Source: JAEUIG01 sp046349775
GTDB lineage: Bacteria > Planctomycetota > Planctomycetia > Planctomycetales > Planctomycetaceae
Assembly: GCA_046349775.1 (NCBI GenBank)
Contig: JAXMBS010000048.1
Location: forward strand, 1 to 41,971
DNA: 41,971 nt
Reading direction: 5' to 3'
Shown here: positions 26,063 through 33,861 of the stretch, one piece after another
Layout of the letters: each line of letters starts with the position of its first letter
Position numbering within the stretch: position 1 is the stretch's first letter
Made by a program: the position numbers and the translations under genes
The notes under the pieces: model-generated
Databases searched by the model: none
Seen by the model: only the letters and a program-made list of their open reading frames with translations
What the model was told of the DNA's origin: nothing

Positions 26063-26272
26063 GCGCGCCGCGTATTGCCTGCCGCAGACACGGTCCGCCC
26101 GGAGACTTGCACGACAGAACTTCGACGGAACCTGAGACTACCCCGATCCGTTCACGGTGGTTTTGCCAAGGACCCAGCGGCTAGGAGAGCCGGCCATCGT
26201 CCGAGGGGTGAAGATCCGAAGGGGCGCCCTGCTCCCTTCGACCCAGCACAGAAAGCGATTGGAGAGCCCGCA

Positions 26273-26845
26273 ATGAGGACGATCTTCACTACTGGTCAAG
26301 TAGCCAAGATCTGTAAAGTTGCACCCCGCACCGTCAGCAAGTGGTTCGATTCGGGACGCCTTCGCGGCTACCGAATTCCCGGCTCGCAGGACCGACGCAT
26401 CCCGCGCGAGCACTTGATCCGCTTCCTGAAGGAGCATGGAATGCCCCTGGGCGAACTCGAAGACGAGGCGCTCGGCAAAATCCTGCTCGTGGGGGTGGAG
26501 CTTGGCGTGCAGCACGGCCTGAAGGACGTGCTGAGCATCGATGACTTCAAAATCGACCTCGCCGCCAGCGGCTTCGAGGCCGGCATCCAGGCGGAATCAC
26601 TCCACCCGGATTGCGTCGTCATCGACTTCGCCATGGGTCGCAACGAAGCGCTGATGATCGCGCAGAACCTGCGCCGGAACGCCGACTACACCGACACGGT
26701 GCTGATCGGCCTCCTCAGCGACGAAGACACCGCCGCCGGCTTTGATCGGACGATCTTTAGCGAGACGTTCCGCAAGCCGTTCGACGCGGCGCTGCTCGGC
26801 GAGCGGATCAAAACGCTCGTCAGCCGCAAGAAGCAGCTTGTCTGA
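26273..26845 (+). CDS. Excisionase/MerR-type HTH fused to a degenerate receiver domain
   Basis: A 190-residue regulator. Residues 4-55 (FTTGQVAKICKVAPRTVSKWFDSGRLRGYRIPGSQDRRIPREHLIRFL) form a winged HTH of the excisionase/MerR type. Residues 69-187 have the receiver pattern: ILLVGVELG, DCVVIDFAMG with phospho-acceptor-like Asp118, VLIGLLSDED, and the conserved Lys168 in FRKPFD. The usual acidic pair at the end of the first strand is missing (GVE instead of DD), so phosphorylation may be altered. The domain order is opposite to normal response regulators. GGAGAG lies 7 bases before the ATG. The frame stays open upstream to 25685, but that DNA is hairpin-rich. No kinase lies nearby. Confidence 0.85.
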   Translation: MRTIFTTGQVAKICKVAPRTVSKWFDSGRLRGYRIPGSQDRRIPREHLIRFLKEHGMPLGELEDEALGKILLVGVELGVQHGLKDVLSIDDFKIDLAASGFEAGIQAESLHPDCVVIDFAMGRNEALMIAQNLRRNADYTDTVLIGLLSDEDTAAGFDRTIFSETFRKPFDAALLGERIKTLVSRKKQLV

Positions 26846-27346
26846 CGGAACGGACGGCTCTCCATTCAACGTTGAGCCGCACGCCACACGTGTGCGGCTC
26901 AACGAGCGGAGAGCGGGCCAGTCCACGACGGACAATCCGCCGCGACCCGGGGACAGGACGGATCCCCCGTCCATCGCGGCGCTCGGAAGGCCGAACACTC
27001 GATGTTCCGGTCCATCTGACTGCAGCTTCGATCGATTCCGCAATGCACTCCGGAATGCAGCCGGAGGCCCCGACCGCAAGGGAAGGGCGCAGTGCGGGCG
27101 CGGTCAGCAGGGACTCGGCGTGTTCGTTGGCGACAGGCGTCGCAGTGACGTGACGCATGAGTGTTGCAGGCGGAGAGCAGGCGGCGTTCCCTTCCCGTGG
27201 GTCCACCTAACACACGGAAACGCAACTTGCGAAACCGACTGCGGCAGCCATGCGAAATGGCGCGGCGATGACGGAGACCGGCGAAGACAACGAGAGTCGG
27301 ATGGCGTGGAGTCCACCGGCGTCGTAGGTGAGCGGCTCGATATCTG
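26846..27346 (+). other. 500-base noncoding tail between the regulator and its terminator
   Basis: No frame here has family-like content. The stretch contains a long hairpin at 26857-26914, a small stem GCCAT/ATGGC near 27249-27263, and repeated GGAGAGC-type words, and ends in a strong intrinsic terminator. It is either a long 3' untranslated region or an independent small RNA gene. Confidence 0.45.
26857..26914. other. Long two-part hairpin after the HTH-receiver gene
   Basis: An inner 13-bp perfect stem (CGTTGAGCCGCAC with its complement, 26870-26882 and 26892-26904, 9-base loop) lies inside an outer 7-bp stem (GCTCTCC with GGAGAGC). It starts 12 bases past the stop codon. There is no T-run, so it may protect the 3' end of the mRNA or be a REP-like element. 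Confidence 0.6.
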
Positions 27347-27387
27347 AGGCCGGACGGGTGCCGTGGGCGCCTGTTCGGCCTTTTTTT
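27347..27387 (+). terminator. Strong Rho-independent terminator
   Basis: A 16-bp stem (27347-27362 with 27366-27381; three G-U pairs, no mismatches) with a 3-base loop is followed by a run of seven T. It is oriented to stop plus-strand transcription from the HTH-receiver region. Confidence 0.92.
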
Positions 27388-27388
27388 C

Positions 27389-27468
27389 GTTGAGGGTTTA
27401 GTGTTGAGGGCTTAGCGTCCGCTGAGTGCGGGTGCCCGCTCTCAACGCTAAACCCTCAACGCTCAACG
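27389..27468. repeat. Period-7 word repeat, two facing arms (3' end of MCFSA-type gene)
   Basis: Arm 1 (27389-27416) has heptamers GTTGAGG, GTTTAGT, repeated. Arm 2 (27441-27468) has heptamers CTCAACG and CTAAACC. The arms are almost fully complementary, giving one of the best hairpins of the set. The TGA stop of the minus-strand membrane protein is inside arm 2. Confidence 0.7.
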
Positions 27469-28106
27469 GCTTTGTCGGGCACCATCCACGCATACACCAG
27501 CACAAAGGCCGCGTAGAAGCTGACGTAGAAGCACCAGTAGCTTGCGGCGCTGTCGGTCAACAGATATCCGATCGTGGCCCACACCCAGCCCCACGACACG
27601 ATCAGGAGCGCCTGCCAGAACGGCCGCCACCAGAGCAGGAATGGCGCGCCGATCACGAACGCCCACAGGCCGTAGGCCCAGGCGGCAAAGACCGGAGGGT
27701 TTTGCGGCGACCACCAGTTAAGATGCCCCTGCGGTGTGACTTGCGTGTACGTCGGGTGGTAGATCGCACGTGCCAGGACGACGATTGTCAGTCCGGCGAT
27801 CAGCACCAGAAAGAACAGCCACCGTCGCTGCCGGACTGGCAGTTCATACATCGAGCCCAGTAGCGGACCCCAGGGTTGGGCGAGCAACGCCAGCGGAATC
27901 AGCCCGACGGTCAGGAGCTGATTGACGGTTCCGTGGGGTGTCGGGCCGTCCAGCCAGAGGAAGCCCTCGACCCACTGCATCGCCGTGATCCCGGCCAGGG
28001 CGACGCCGCCCCACTTGAGACGCGGGTGATCGCGCCGCAGCAAATAAGCGGAGACGCCGTAGGCGCAGCCGCCGGCGAGCAGACTGGACTCGGCGTTGAA
28101 GCAGAT
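27456..28106 (-). CDS. MCFSA-type multi-pass membrane protein, apparent ATC start
   Basis: Membrane protein with about seven helices. The N-terminus reads ICFNAESSLLAGGCAYGV and then AMQWVEGFLWL, closely matching a family whose members begin MCFSAxASF and carry a QQFIEGLLWL-like motif. The first codon by homology is ATC at 28104-28106. An AGGAG Shine-Dalgarno sequence sits 7 bases upstream of it, the ideal distance. There is no ATG, GTG or TTG at that point; the first standard codon is TTG at 28043, which would remove the first helix. Function of the family is unknown. From ATC the protein is 216 residues. The stop codon lies in a word-repeat array. Confidence 0.72.
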   Translation of the reverse strand: MCFNAESSLLAGGCAYGVSAYLLRRDHPRLKWGGVALAGITAMQWVEGFLWLDGPTPHGTVNQLLTVGLIPLALLAQPWGPLLGSMYELPVRQRRWLFFLVLIAGLTIVVLARAIYHPTYTQVTPQGHLNWWSPQNPPVFAAWAYGLWAFVIGAPFLLWWRPFWQALLIVSWGWVWATIGYLLTDSAASYWCFYVSFYAAFVLVYAWMVPDKAVER

Positions 28107-28145
28107 GGCGGGACTCCTGGCATCTGGCAGACTGTTCGATGGTGA

Positions 28146-28207
28146 ACTAGCCGCGACCGTCAGGGAGCGAATTCGCTCTCGTGCGCTCCCTGACGGTCGC
28201 GGCTAGT
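28146..28207. repeat. Perfect 24-bp palindromic hairpin element
   Basis: ACTAGCCGCGACCGTCAGGG plus four further bases pairs exactly with its complement at 28184-28207 around a 14-base loop. It lies in the 270-base gap between divergent membrane-protein genes; I see nothing else certain there. A 26-base copy of one arm, with a single change, occurs inside the FG-GAP gene at 34531-34556, so it is a dispersed element rather than only a terminator. Confidence 0.8.
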
Positions 28208-28378
28208 CCGAAAAACCTGCACAAAACAGCGAACTTCTGATCGTTAGTAGCACAACGAACGAGTCTGGTGATCCCGCACTCAGGCGGCATTTCACTAGGT
28301 CGCAGGGCAGCTTAGCATGGCGATCGCGATACTGCCGGACAACCCGGCCGACACGCGATGCCGTCCCATTCGTCACTC

Positions 28379-29002
28379 ATGTCCCGTTTCTCGATTCCCC
28401 GCCCCAGCGCTCCGCTGCTGATCGCCGTCCTCGCCACGGCGGCGGTGATCGGGACGATCGACCCGGCCGGGTCATATCCCGAACTGGGAGAGGGACCGGG
28501 GATCACGCTCGACGAACACTTCAACGTCGACATGGGCGTTTACCAGTGGCACGCGCTCCGTGAACACGGCTGGCGTCTGTGGACGCCGGAAGTGCGTGAC
28601 AAGGTGTTCGCCAGCGGCGCACCGAGAAAACCGTACAACCCCGACCATCCTCCGCTGGGGCGCTTGTGGCTTGGCATCTGGCATGACATCGCGCGCTGGC
28701 TGTGGTCACCGGTCGAGACGGGAGCACAGCGGGTCACTGCCTGCGCACGGGTCGGATCGGCGATGGCATTCGGCATCACGGTCTGGCTGATAGGCACGTT
28801 TGCCGGGCAGCTGGTTCGGCTCGACGGCCGGCTGGTCGGCGGCGCTGTGCTATGCACTGATGCCGCAGGTCTTCGGTCACGCCCATCTGGCAGCGCTGGA
28901 GACGTGCATGAACCTGGCATTCCTGGCGCCGATTCTGTTCGTCGGCCAGAAGTGGGGCGCGACGAATCCGGCCGATGGTCAGCCTCTGCGGCCGCGTCAT
29001 GA
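28379..29002 (+). pseudogene. GT39/ArnT-like glycosyltransferase, N-terminal frame
   Basis: From ATG 28379 the frame encodes a first membrane helix and then GPGITLDEHFNVDMGVYQW, with the Asp-Glu pair in the first periplasmic loop that is catalytic in the GT39/PMT/ArnT family. It continues through a second helix (AMAFGITVWLIGTFAG). After about 28810 the frame becomes polar and Ser/Arg-rich and ends at 29002; the coding continues in the frame of 28800-30173. One missing or extra base near 28810-28830 would join them. Confidence 0.78.
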
Positions 29003-30173
29003 ATGGCTGTGTGCGGTCGTTGCCGGCGTCCTGATCGGCGCCGCGTTCCTGACCAAGATCCAGGCGGTCCTGCTGCCGATTCCGATCGCCGTCTGGACTC
29101 TGTTTCGCTGGCGCTGGCGCGGACTCGCCTGGCTGTCAATCGCCGGGTTCGTGACCGCCACCGTGTTTTTCGTTGCCTGGCCGTGGCTGCAGATCGACCC
29201 GGTCGCGCACGTCCGCGAATATCTTGGCCGCGGGGTTGTGCGTCAGCCGCTGAACTGCTGGTACTTTGGGACGAAGTACGCAGATGTCGATGTGCCGTGG
29301 CACTATCCGTTCGTGATGTTCTTTGTGACGGTCCCGGTCATCACGCTCTTGTTGGGCGCATCCGGGGTTTCCCGCCGACTTCAGAGATTTCGCCGTGCGC
29401 AGATTGCCGCCTCATGCGAATCATCGGCAACCGGCGCCAGCGAGAGTGGATCGCTGCGCCGAGCCGAAGACAAACGGTTCCTCGCGTCACAGGCTCAGTC
29501 AGCAATCGCTCGGACGTGGCTGCTGCGTGTGAGTTTCCTGTTCGTGTTGACGTTCTTCGCACTTCCCGGAATCACCGTTTACGACGGCGTACGCCTGTTT
29601 CTTGTCGCGTACCCGCTGTGGGCGATGGCGGCCGGCGCCGGTGCGCAGGCGGTCCAGGACTCATTCGCGACGAGCCAACGTCCTCGCGCAATCCGCGTAG
29701 TACTGATTGTTGTTCTGGCAGCTCAATGTCTGGGAATGATTAGGTATCACCCTTGTGAGTTGAGCTACTACAACCTGGCTGTTGACGGGCTGTCCGGCGC
29801 CGATCGCCTCGGCCTGGAGCGCACGTACTGGCAGGACAGCTTCACCCGGTCGTTCTGGCGCGACGTTACGCGGCAGGTTCCCAAGGGGGCCACGCTATAT
29901 CTCGCGCCGCGTTTTCATCCCTTCCAGGAAGTCGACCTGTTGCTCCAGTCCCCGATTCTGGCAGCGCACGACGTGAAGATCGCGGCTTACGATGATCCCA
30001 TTCGCGACCAGATCAAGTACGTAATCGTCTTCCGCCGCCGGGCCGACCAGTGGTCGAGCCTGGAGCCTGCGCCGCCAGGAGGGAAACTGCTGGCGGAGGT
30101 GACCCGCTCCGGCGTCCAACTTGCGGCGCTGTATGAACTTGCTTCGTCGACCCCGCAGTCGGCGACTCACTGA
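28800..30173 (+). CDS. GT39/ArnT-like glycosyltransferase, main membrane domain
   Basis: The frame reads SWFGSTAGWSAALCYALMPQVFGHAHLAALETCMNLAFLAPILFV and carries about nine more helices, then a soluble C-terminal part (LSGADRLGLERTYWQDSFTRSFWRDV, YLAPRFHPFQEVDLLLQS). Lipid-linked sugar glycosyltransferases of this family have the same layout: helix bundle, then a periplasmic domain. PHVFGHAHL-like loops are frequent in planctomycete members. The N-terminal 140 residues lie in the frame from 28379, so the complete protein would be about 595 residues. Substrate unknown. Confidence 0.8.
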   Translation: MPGSWFGSTAGWSAALCYALMPQVFGHAHLAALETCMNLAFLAPILFVGQKWGATNPADGQPLRPRHEWLCAVVAGVLIGAAFLTKIQAVLLPIPIAVWTLFRWRWRGLAWLSIAGFVTATVFFVAWPWLQIDPVAHVREYLGRGVVRQPLNCWYFGTKYADVDVPWHYPFVMFFVTVPVITLLLGASGVSRRLQRFRRAQIAASCESSATGASESGSLRRAEDKRFLASQAQSAIARTWLLRVSFLFVLTFFALPGITVYDGVRLFLVAYPLWAMAAGAGAQAVQDSFATSQRPRAIRVVLIVVLAAQCLGMIRYHPCELSYYNLAVDGLSGADRLGLERTYWQDSFTRSFWRDVTRQVPKGATLYLAPRFHPFQEVDLLLQSPILAAHDVKIAAYDDPIRDQIKYVIVFRRRADQWSSLEPAPPGGKLLAEVTRSGVQLAALYELASSTPQSATH

Positions 30174-30180
30174 TCCAACG

Positions 30181-30245
30181 CGTCCCGGACGGTGGTCCAA
30201 TCACCGTCGCTGCGTTGCGGGGAGTTGCTGCAACCGTCCGGGACG
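30181..30245. other. Long-loop inverted repeat upstream of the feo promoter
   Basis: CGTCCCGGACGGT (30181-30193) pairs exactly with ACCGTCCGGGACG (30233-30245) across 39 bases. It lies just after the glycosyltransferase stop and may act as a 3' structure for that gene; there is no T-run. Confidence 0.5.
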
Positions 30246-30332
30246 TGGCATGCCGGGCTCGACCTGCGGCGGTGTCGCCGTCATCCGCCATTCTCTAAAT
30301 CGCGAATTCCGGGAGCGAACTGTCGCTAGGCG

Positions 30333-30380
30333 TTGACGTTGCCGATTCATTAGGGATAGGATTTTGAGACTGAGTCTCAA
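30333..30380 (+). promoter_or_regulatory. Promoter and Fur box of the feo operon
   Basis: TTGACG (30333-30338) and TAGGAT (30357-30362), 18 bases apart, make a plausible sigma-70-type promoter. Overlapping the start region is a perfect 7-1-7 palindrome TGAGACT-G-AGTCTCA (30365-30379). The Fur consensus is the 7-1-7 repeat TGATAATnATTATCA, and each half here matches 5 of 7 bases. Iron-loaded Fur would block transcription. The element is 48 bases from the feoA start. Confidence 0.7.
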
Positions 30381-30427
30381 TTTCGCGTTTTGCCCGCTAC
30401 GGCGACTTTAGACGGCGGCGACCTGAA

Positions 30428-30664
30428 ATGGCTTCTCTCGATTCTCTACAACCCGGTCAGCCGGCCACGATTGTCGAACTCGATGGCGACGACGCCTCCA
30501 CTCGCCGATTGATGGAACTCGGCCTGCTCCCGGGGCAGCCGATTCAACTCGTCGGCCGCGCTCCCTTTGGCGACCCCATCGCCTGTGTGATCCGCGGCGT
30601 GCGTATCGCGGTCCGCACAGTCGACGCACGACGCGTCCTCATTCAGTCGCCGTCGATCGTCTGA
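30428..30664 (+). CDS. feoA: Ferrous iron transport protein A
   Basis: A 78-residue SH3-like protein that assists FeoB in ferrous iron import at the inner membrane. Typical motifs are ATIVELDGDDASTRRLMELGLLPGQPI, with the family's R-RL-xxLG-xxPG core, and GDPIACVIRGVRIAVR with the beta-strand pair. The length is standard. It is the first gene after a Fur-box promoter and is followed 74 bases later by feoB. Confidence 0.95.
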   Translation: MASLDSLQPGQPATIVELDGDDASTRRLMELGLLPGQPIQLVGRAPFGDPIACVIRGVRIAVRTVDARRVLIQSPSIV

Positions 30665-30738
30665 TCGGGGCGTGCCCGCGCTTGAGGTGTACGCCGATCG
30701 CACCCGTCCCCGCCGCCGCCCCTTGCTGCACGTTGTCA

Positions 30739-32979
30739 ATGTCTGCCCCGCCTGTCGTGCCGCATCAGGATACCAGCGAGGCCCATGGCCTCCCGACGGT
30801 GGGCTCGGCGTTGAAGGTGGCGTGCGTCGGCAATCCCAATACCGGCAAGAGCACGCTGTTCAGCGCGCTGGCCGGACTTCACGCGCACGTCGGCAACTAT
30901 CCCGGTGTGACCGTCGAAAAGAAAATCGGCCGCGTCCATTGGGAAGGTCACGCGGTTGATCTGATCGATCTGCCGGGGACGTACAGCATTTCGCCGAGGT
31001 CGGCCGACGAAGCTGTGACGGTCGACGTCCTGCTCGGCCTGCAGCCGGAAGTCGGGCCGATCGATGCCATTCTGTGCATCGTCGATGCCGCACACCTGGA
31101 GCGGAACCTGTTTCTCACCAGTCAGCTCCTCGAGCTCGGTGTGCCGCTGGTCCTCGTCCTCAACATGTGGGACGCGGCGCAGCGTCAGGGCATTACGATC
31201 GACGTCGGCCAGTTGGAACAGCGGCTCGGCGTGTCTGTCGTCGTGACTGAGGGACATCGTCGGAAGGGGATCGACGAATTGCGGGCGGCCGTGCTGCGGG
31301 TCGTCGGTGAATCGGCGCCGCCGGTTCCTGAGGTCTACCCGGAAGTCTTCCTCGAAGAGTTGCAGCAGCTCGCACGCTGGCTGGAGGCACACCAGCAGGT
31401 CGTCCGCCCGTATGCGTGTGAGCGGATGCTGCTGGATGCCGGCGGTTCGATCGAGCAACGGTATGTTCAGCGGTGCGGGGCCGAGCTATTCGACTCTCTC
31501 AACGCAGCACGCCGGCGGCTGGCCGCAGTCGGATACCCGCTTCGCAGCCTGGAAGCAGACCGGCGCTACGCCTGGGCACGACGCCTGCTCGCGGGCGTCG
31601 TCGTCGAGCCGGCGCAGCGCCGAAGGACGGTGACCGATCGGATCGATGCGCTGCTCACGCATCGCGGCATTGGCCTGCTGGTCTTCGCACTCCTGATGCT
31701 GCTCGTGTTTCAGACGCTCTACACCTGGGCCGCTCCGCTGATGGACGCCTGCGAAGCGGCGCAGGGCGCCGTCGCCGCGTGGGTCGCCGCGGTGATTCCG
31801 CCCGGTCCGCTGCAAAGTCTCCTGTGCGACGGCGTGATCGCCGGCGTCGGCGGCGTGTTGATCTTTCTGCCGCAAATCGTCCTGCTGTTCCTGTTTATCG
31901 GCATCCTGGAGGACTGCGGCTACATGGCGCGGGCCGCCTACATGATGGACCGCGTGATGGCGCCGTTGGGACTCAGCGGCAAGTCGTTTCTGCCGCTGAT
32001 GTCGTCCTTCGCCTGTGCCGTGCCGGGGATCATGGCGACGCGCGTGATCGACAATCACCGCGAGCGAATGGTCACGATCCTGATTGCGCCGCTGATGAGC
32101 TGTTCCGCGCGGCTGCCGGTGTATCTGCTGCTGATCTCAGCGTTTATTCCAGCCACGCGCGTGCTGGGCGGGCTGATGTCGCTGCAGGGATTGGTGCTCC
32201 TCGCAATGTCGTCGCTGGGGCTGATTGTGGCGGTCCCCGTCGCGTGGCTGCTGAAGCGATTCGTGTTCAAGACCGGCGAGTCGACGTTTGTGATGGAACT
32301 GCCGGATTACAAGATTCCGTCGGTGCGAGTCGTCCTGTCGCGCGTGTACGAACGGGCGGTGGCGTTCGTTTCGTCCGCCGGAACGCTGATCTTCGCGACG
32401 ACCGTGCTGATCTGGGCGGCCGGGTACTTTCCGGGCGATCGCGCGGAACTGCGCCAAGTCGAACAACAGATTGCGACCGCTGAGGCGAGTGCGAAAGCCG
32501 CGGAGCCGACGCCGGAACTGCAGGCGTTGTACGACCAGCGGAATGCGATCAACGCCGACCTGATGCGCGGCAGCTATCTCGGCCGGGCCGGGCAGGCGAT
32601 TGAGCCGTTTGTCCGCCCGCTGGGCTGGGACTGGCGGATCGGCGTCGGCGTGCTCGCGTCGTTCCCGGCGCGAGAGGTCATCGTCGCCACGCTGGGCACG
32701 ATCTATAGCCTGGGGGGCGAGGTCGACGCCGAATCGACCGGTCTGCAGTCGGCGCTGCAGCAATCGCGCTGGCCGGACGGCCACCCGGTGTACAATGTCC
32801 CGGTGGCCCTGTCGCTGATGGTATTTTTCGCCCTCTGCGCGCAATGCTCATCGACGTTGATGATCATGCGGCGGGAAACGAACAGCTGGCGGTGGCCGGT
32901 CGTGTGCTTCGGCTACATGACGGGCTTGGCGTACGTAGCAGCACTCATCACCTACCAGGTTGGAATGCAGTTGGCCTAA
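30739..32979 (+). CDS. feoB: Ferrous iron transporter B (GTPase-membrane protein)
   Basis: Main inner-membrane Fe(II) permease with an N-terminal GTPase domain. From ATG 30739 it has 746 residues. G1 is GNPNTGKST (31-39), the switch region has HVGNYPGVTVEKK, G3 is DLPGTYS and G4 is LNMWD. The membrane part (about 315-740) contains the Nucleoside_recognition/Gate repeats: GILEDCGYMARAAYMMDRVMAPLGLSGKSF, with the conserved LEDxGYMARxA motif, and the second core ASFPAREVIVATLGTIYSLGG, plus MVFFALCAQCSSTL with its cysteine pair. A TTG 57 bases upstream is an alternative start. It is the second gene of the Fur-controlled feo operon. Confidence 0.97.
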   Translation: MSAPPVVPHQDTSEAHGLPTVGSALKVACVGNPNTGKSTLFSALAGLHAHVGNYPGVTVEKKIGRVHWEGHAVDLIDLPGTYSISPRSADEAVTVDVLLGLQPEVGPIDAILCIVDAAHLERNLFLTSQLLELGVPLVLVLNMWDAAQRQGITIDVGQLEQRLGVSVVVTEGHRRKGIDELRAAVLRVVGESAPPVPEVYPEVFLEELQQLARWLEAHQQVVRPYACERMLLDAGGSIEQRYVQRCGAELFDSLNAARRRLAAVGYPLRSLEADRRYAWARRLLAGVVVEPAQRRRTVTDRIDALLTHRGIGLLVFALLMLLVFQTLYTWAAPLMDACEAAQGAVAAWVAAVIPPGPLQSLLCDGVIAGVGGVLIFLPQIVLLFLFIGILEDCGYMARAAYMMDRVMAPLGLSGKSFLPLMSSFACAVPGIMATRVIDNHRERMVTILIAPLMSCSARLPVYLLLISAFIPATRVLGGLMSLQGLVLLAMSSLGLIVAVPVAWLLKRFVFKTGESTFVMELPDYKIPSVRVVLSRVYERAVAFVSSAGTLIFATTVLIWAAGYFPGDRAELRQVEQQIATAEASAKAAEPTPELQALYDQRNAINADLMRGSYLGRAGQAIEPFVRPLGWDWRIGVGVLASFPAREVIVATLGTIYSLGGEVDAESTGLQSALQQSRWPDGHPVYNVPVALSLMVFFALCAQCSSTLMIMRRETNSWRWPVVCFGYMTGLAYVAALITYQVGMQLA

Positions 32980-33016
32980 GCGGATTTTCGATTTTGGATT
33001 TGGCTGAGCCGTGTCG

Positions 33017-33044
33017 ATCAACCATCAACCATAAACCATCAACC
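33017..33044. repeat. Period-7 word array between feoB and the FeoB-associated gene
   Basis: Four heptamers (ATCAACC, ATCAACC, ATAAACC, ATCAACC) fill the gap between feoB and the GTG start at 33050. No facing arm is seen. A copy differing at two or three positions, with the same flanking GTCG and CGTC, occurs inside the FG-GAP gene at 34142-34169. Confidence 0.65.
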
Positions 33045-33049
33045 CCGTC

Positions 33050-33268
33050 GTGGACTGGCAACTCGTCATCGTTGGACTCTGCGTCGCGGCGGCGGTTTTC
33101 GCCGTCAGTCGGCGCTTCGTCCGCTTTGTGCGGCCCGGTGCACGGCAGGGGGCTGCCTGCGGTGGGTGCTCCAGTTGCGCCGCGCCGGCCGTATCGCCGC
33201 CGGTTGTGACGCTTGATTCGCTCAACGTCGCATCCAAGCCGCCATCGGGATCAGAAGTGACGCCTTGA
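33050..33268 (+). CDS. FeoB-associated Cys-rich membrane protein
   Basis: A 72-residue protein with one N-terminal helix (LVIVGLCVAAAVFAVSRR) and a short cytoplasmic tail carrying ACGGCSSCAAP. This is the FeoB_associated family, seen next to feoB in many bacteria and suggested to deliver or sense iron through its cysteines. The start is GTG at 33050, 6 bases after the word repeat; there is no strong Shine-Dalgarno sequence outside the repeat. It completes the feo operon. Confidence 0.85.
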   Translation: MDWQLVIVGLCVAAAVFAVSRRFVRFVRPGARQGAACGGCSSCAAPAVSPPVVTLDSLNVASKPPSGSEVTP

Positions 33269-33312
33269 GTGCGGGCGCGAGTTCGAGCCCGCCGACGTCC
33301 ACGTTGATCCGA

Positions 33313-33714
33313 TCAGAACGCGTGCAGGATGTAGCCTTTGGCCATCCATGTGCTGTACACGACCACGATCAGCACCAGCGCCGTCGCGAATCCAAGCAGC
33401 CGGCGCGACGCGGGCACATCCCGGAAGGCGATGATGTAAGCGATCGCGCAGACGACAACCGCAGAGGCCAGCTTGAAGGCGAACATCCCGTGGATGCCCC
33501 AGCGGTTGAAGAAGAAGGCGGCGATCGGGTTGCTTTCGACCGCATACGGTTCGCCCTCCAATGTCGGCATGCGGAGCATGATGTAAATCATGGCCGCATC
33601 AAGGACGTTCATCAGCACAAACCACATGGCGGGGGTCTCGATGGCCCGCCAGCGTTCGAACAGGCTAAGTTGCTCGGCGTCTCGATCGTACCGGTTCGCT
33701 GTCATGGTGCTCAT
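33313..33714 (-). CDS. Small membrane protein, DUF5658-like
   Basis: A 133-residue protein from ATG 33714 with three or four helices. Conserved-looking segments are WFVLMNVLDAAMIYIMLR, ESNPIAAFFFNRWGIHGMFAFKLASA and VVCAIAYIIAF. The pattern LNxLDxxxTxxxL-(E/A)xNPxxxxxxxxxG fits DUF5658 proteins of unknown function. It is convergent with the FeoB-associated gene. An in-frame start 51 bases upstream (33765) is less likely. Confidence 0.65.
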   Translation of the reverse strand: MSTMTANRYDRDAEQLSLFERWRAIETPAMWFVLMNVLDAAMIYIMLRMPTLEGEPYAVESNPIAAFFFNRWGIHGMFAFKLASAVVVCAIAYIIAFRDVPASRRLLGFATALVLIVVVYSTWMAKGYILHAF

Positions 33715-33861
33715 GGGAGTGGAATTCGTTTCGACGCCTGTGCAACACCGACCAATCCGCGTCAAGCGGCCTCAGACAGCGCACGCTTGCCGTCGTCGTT
33801 GCGACGGGCCACGATACGTGTCTGCTCGCGGTGCTCTCCTTCTTGATTCGGGAACAGGCCC

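Noticed and set aside
25685..26272. 196-codon N-terminal extension of the HTH-receiver gene
   Set aside because: The stretch is built from hairpins, lacks family similarity, and a good ribosome site precedes ATG 26273.
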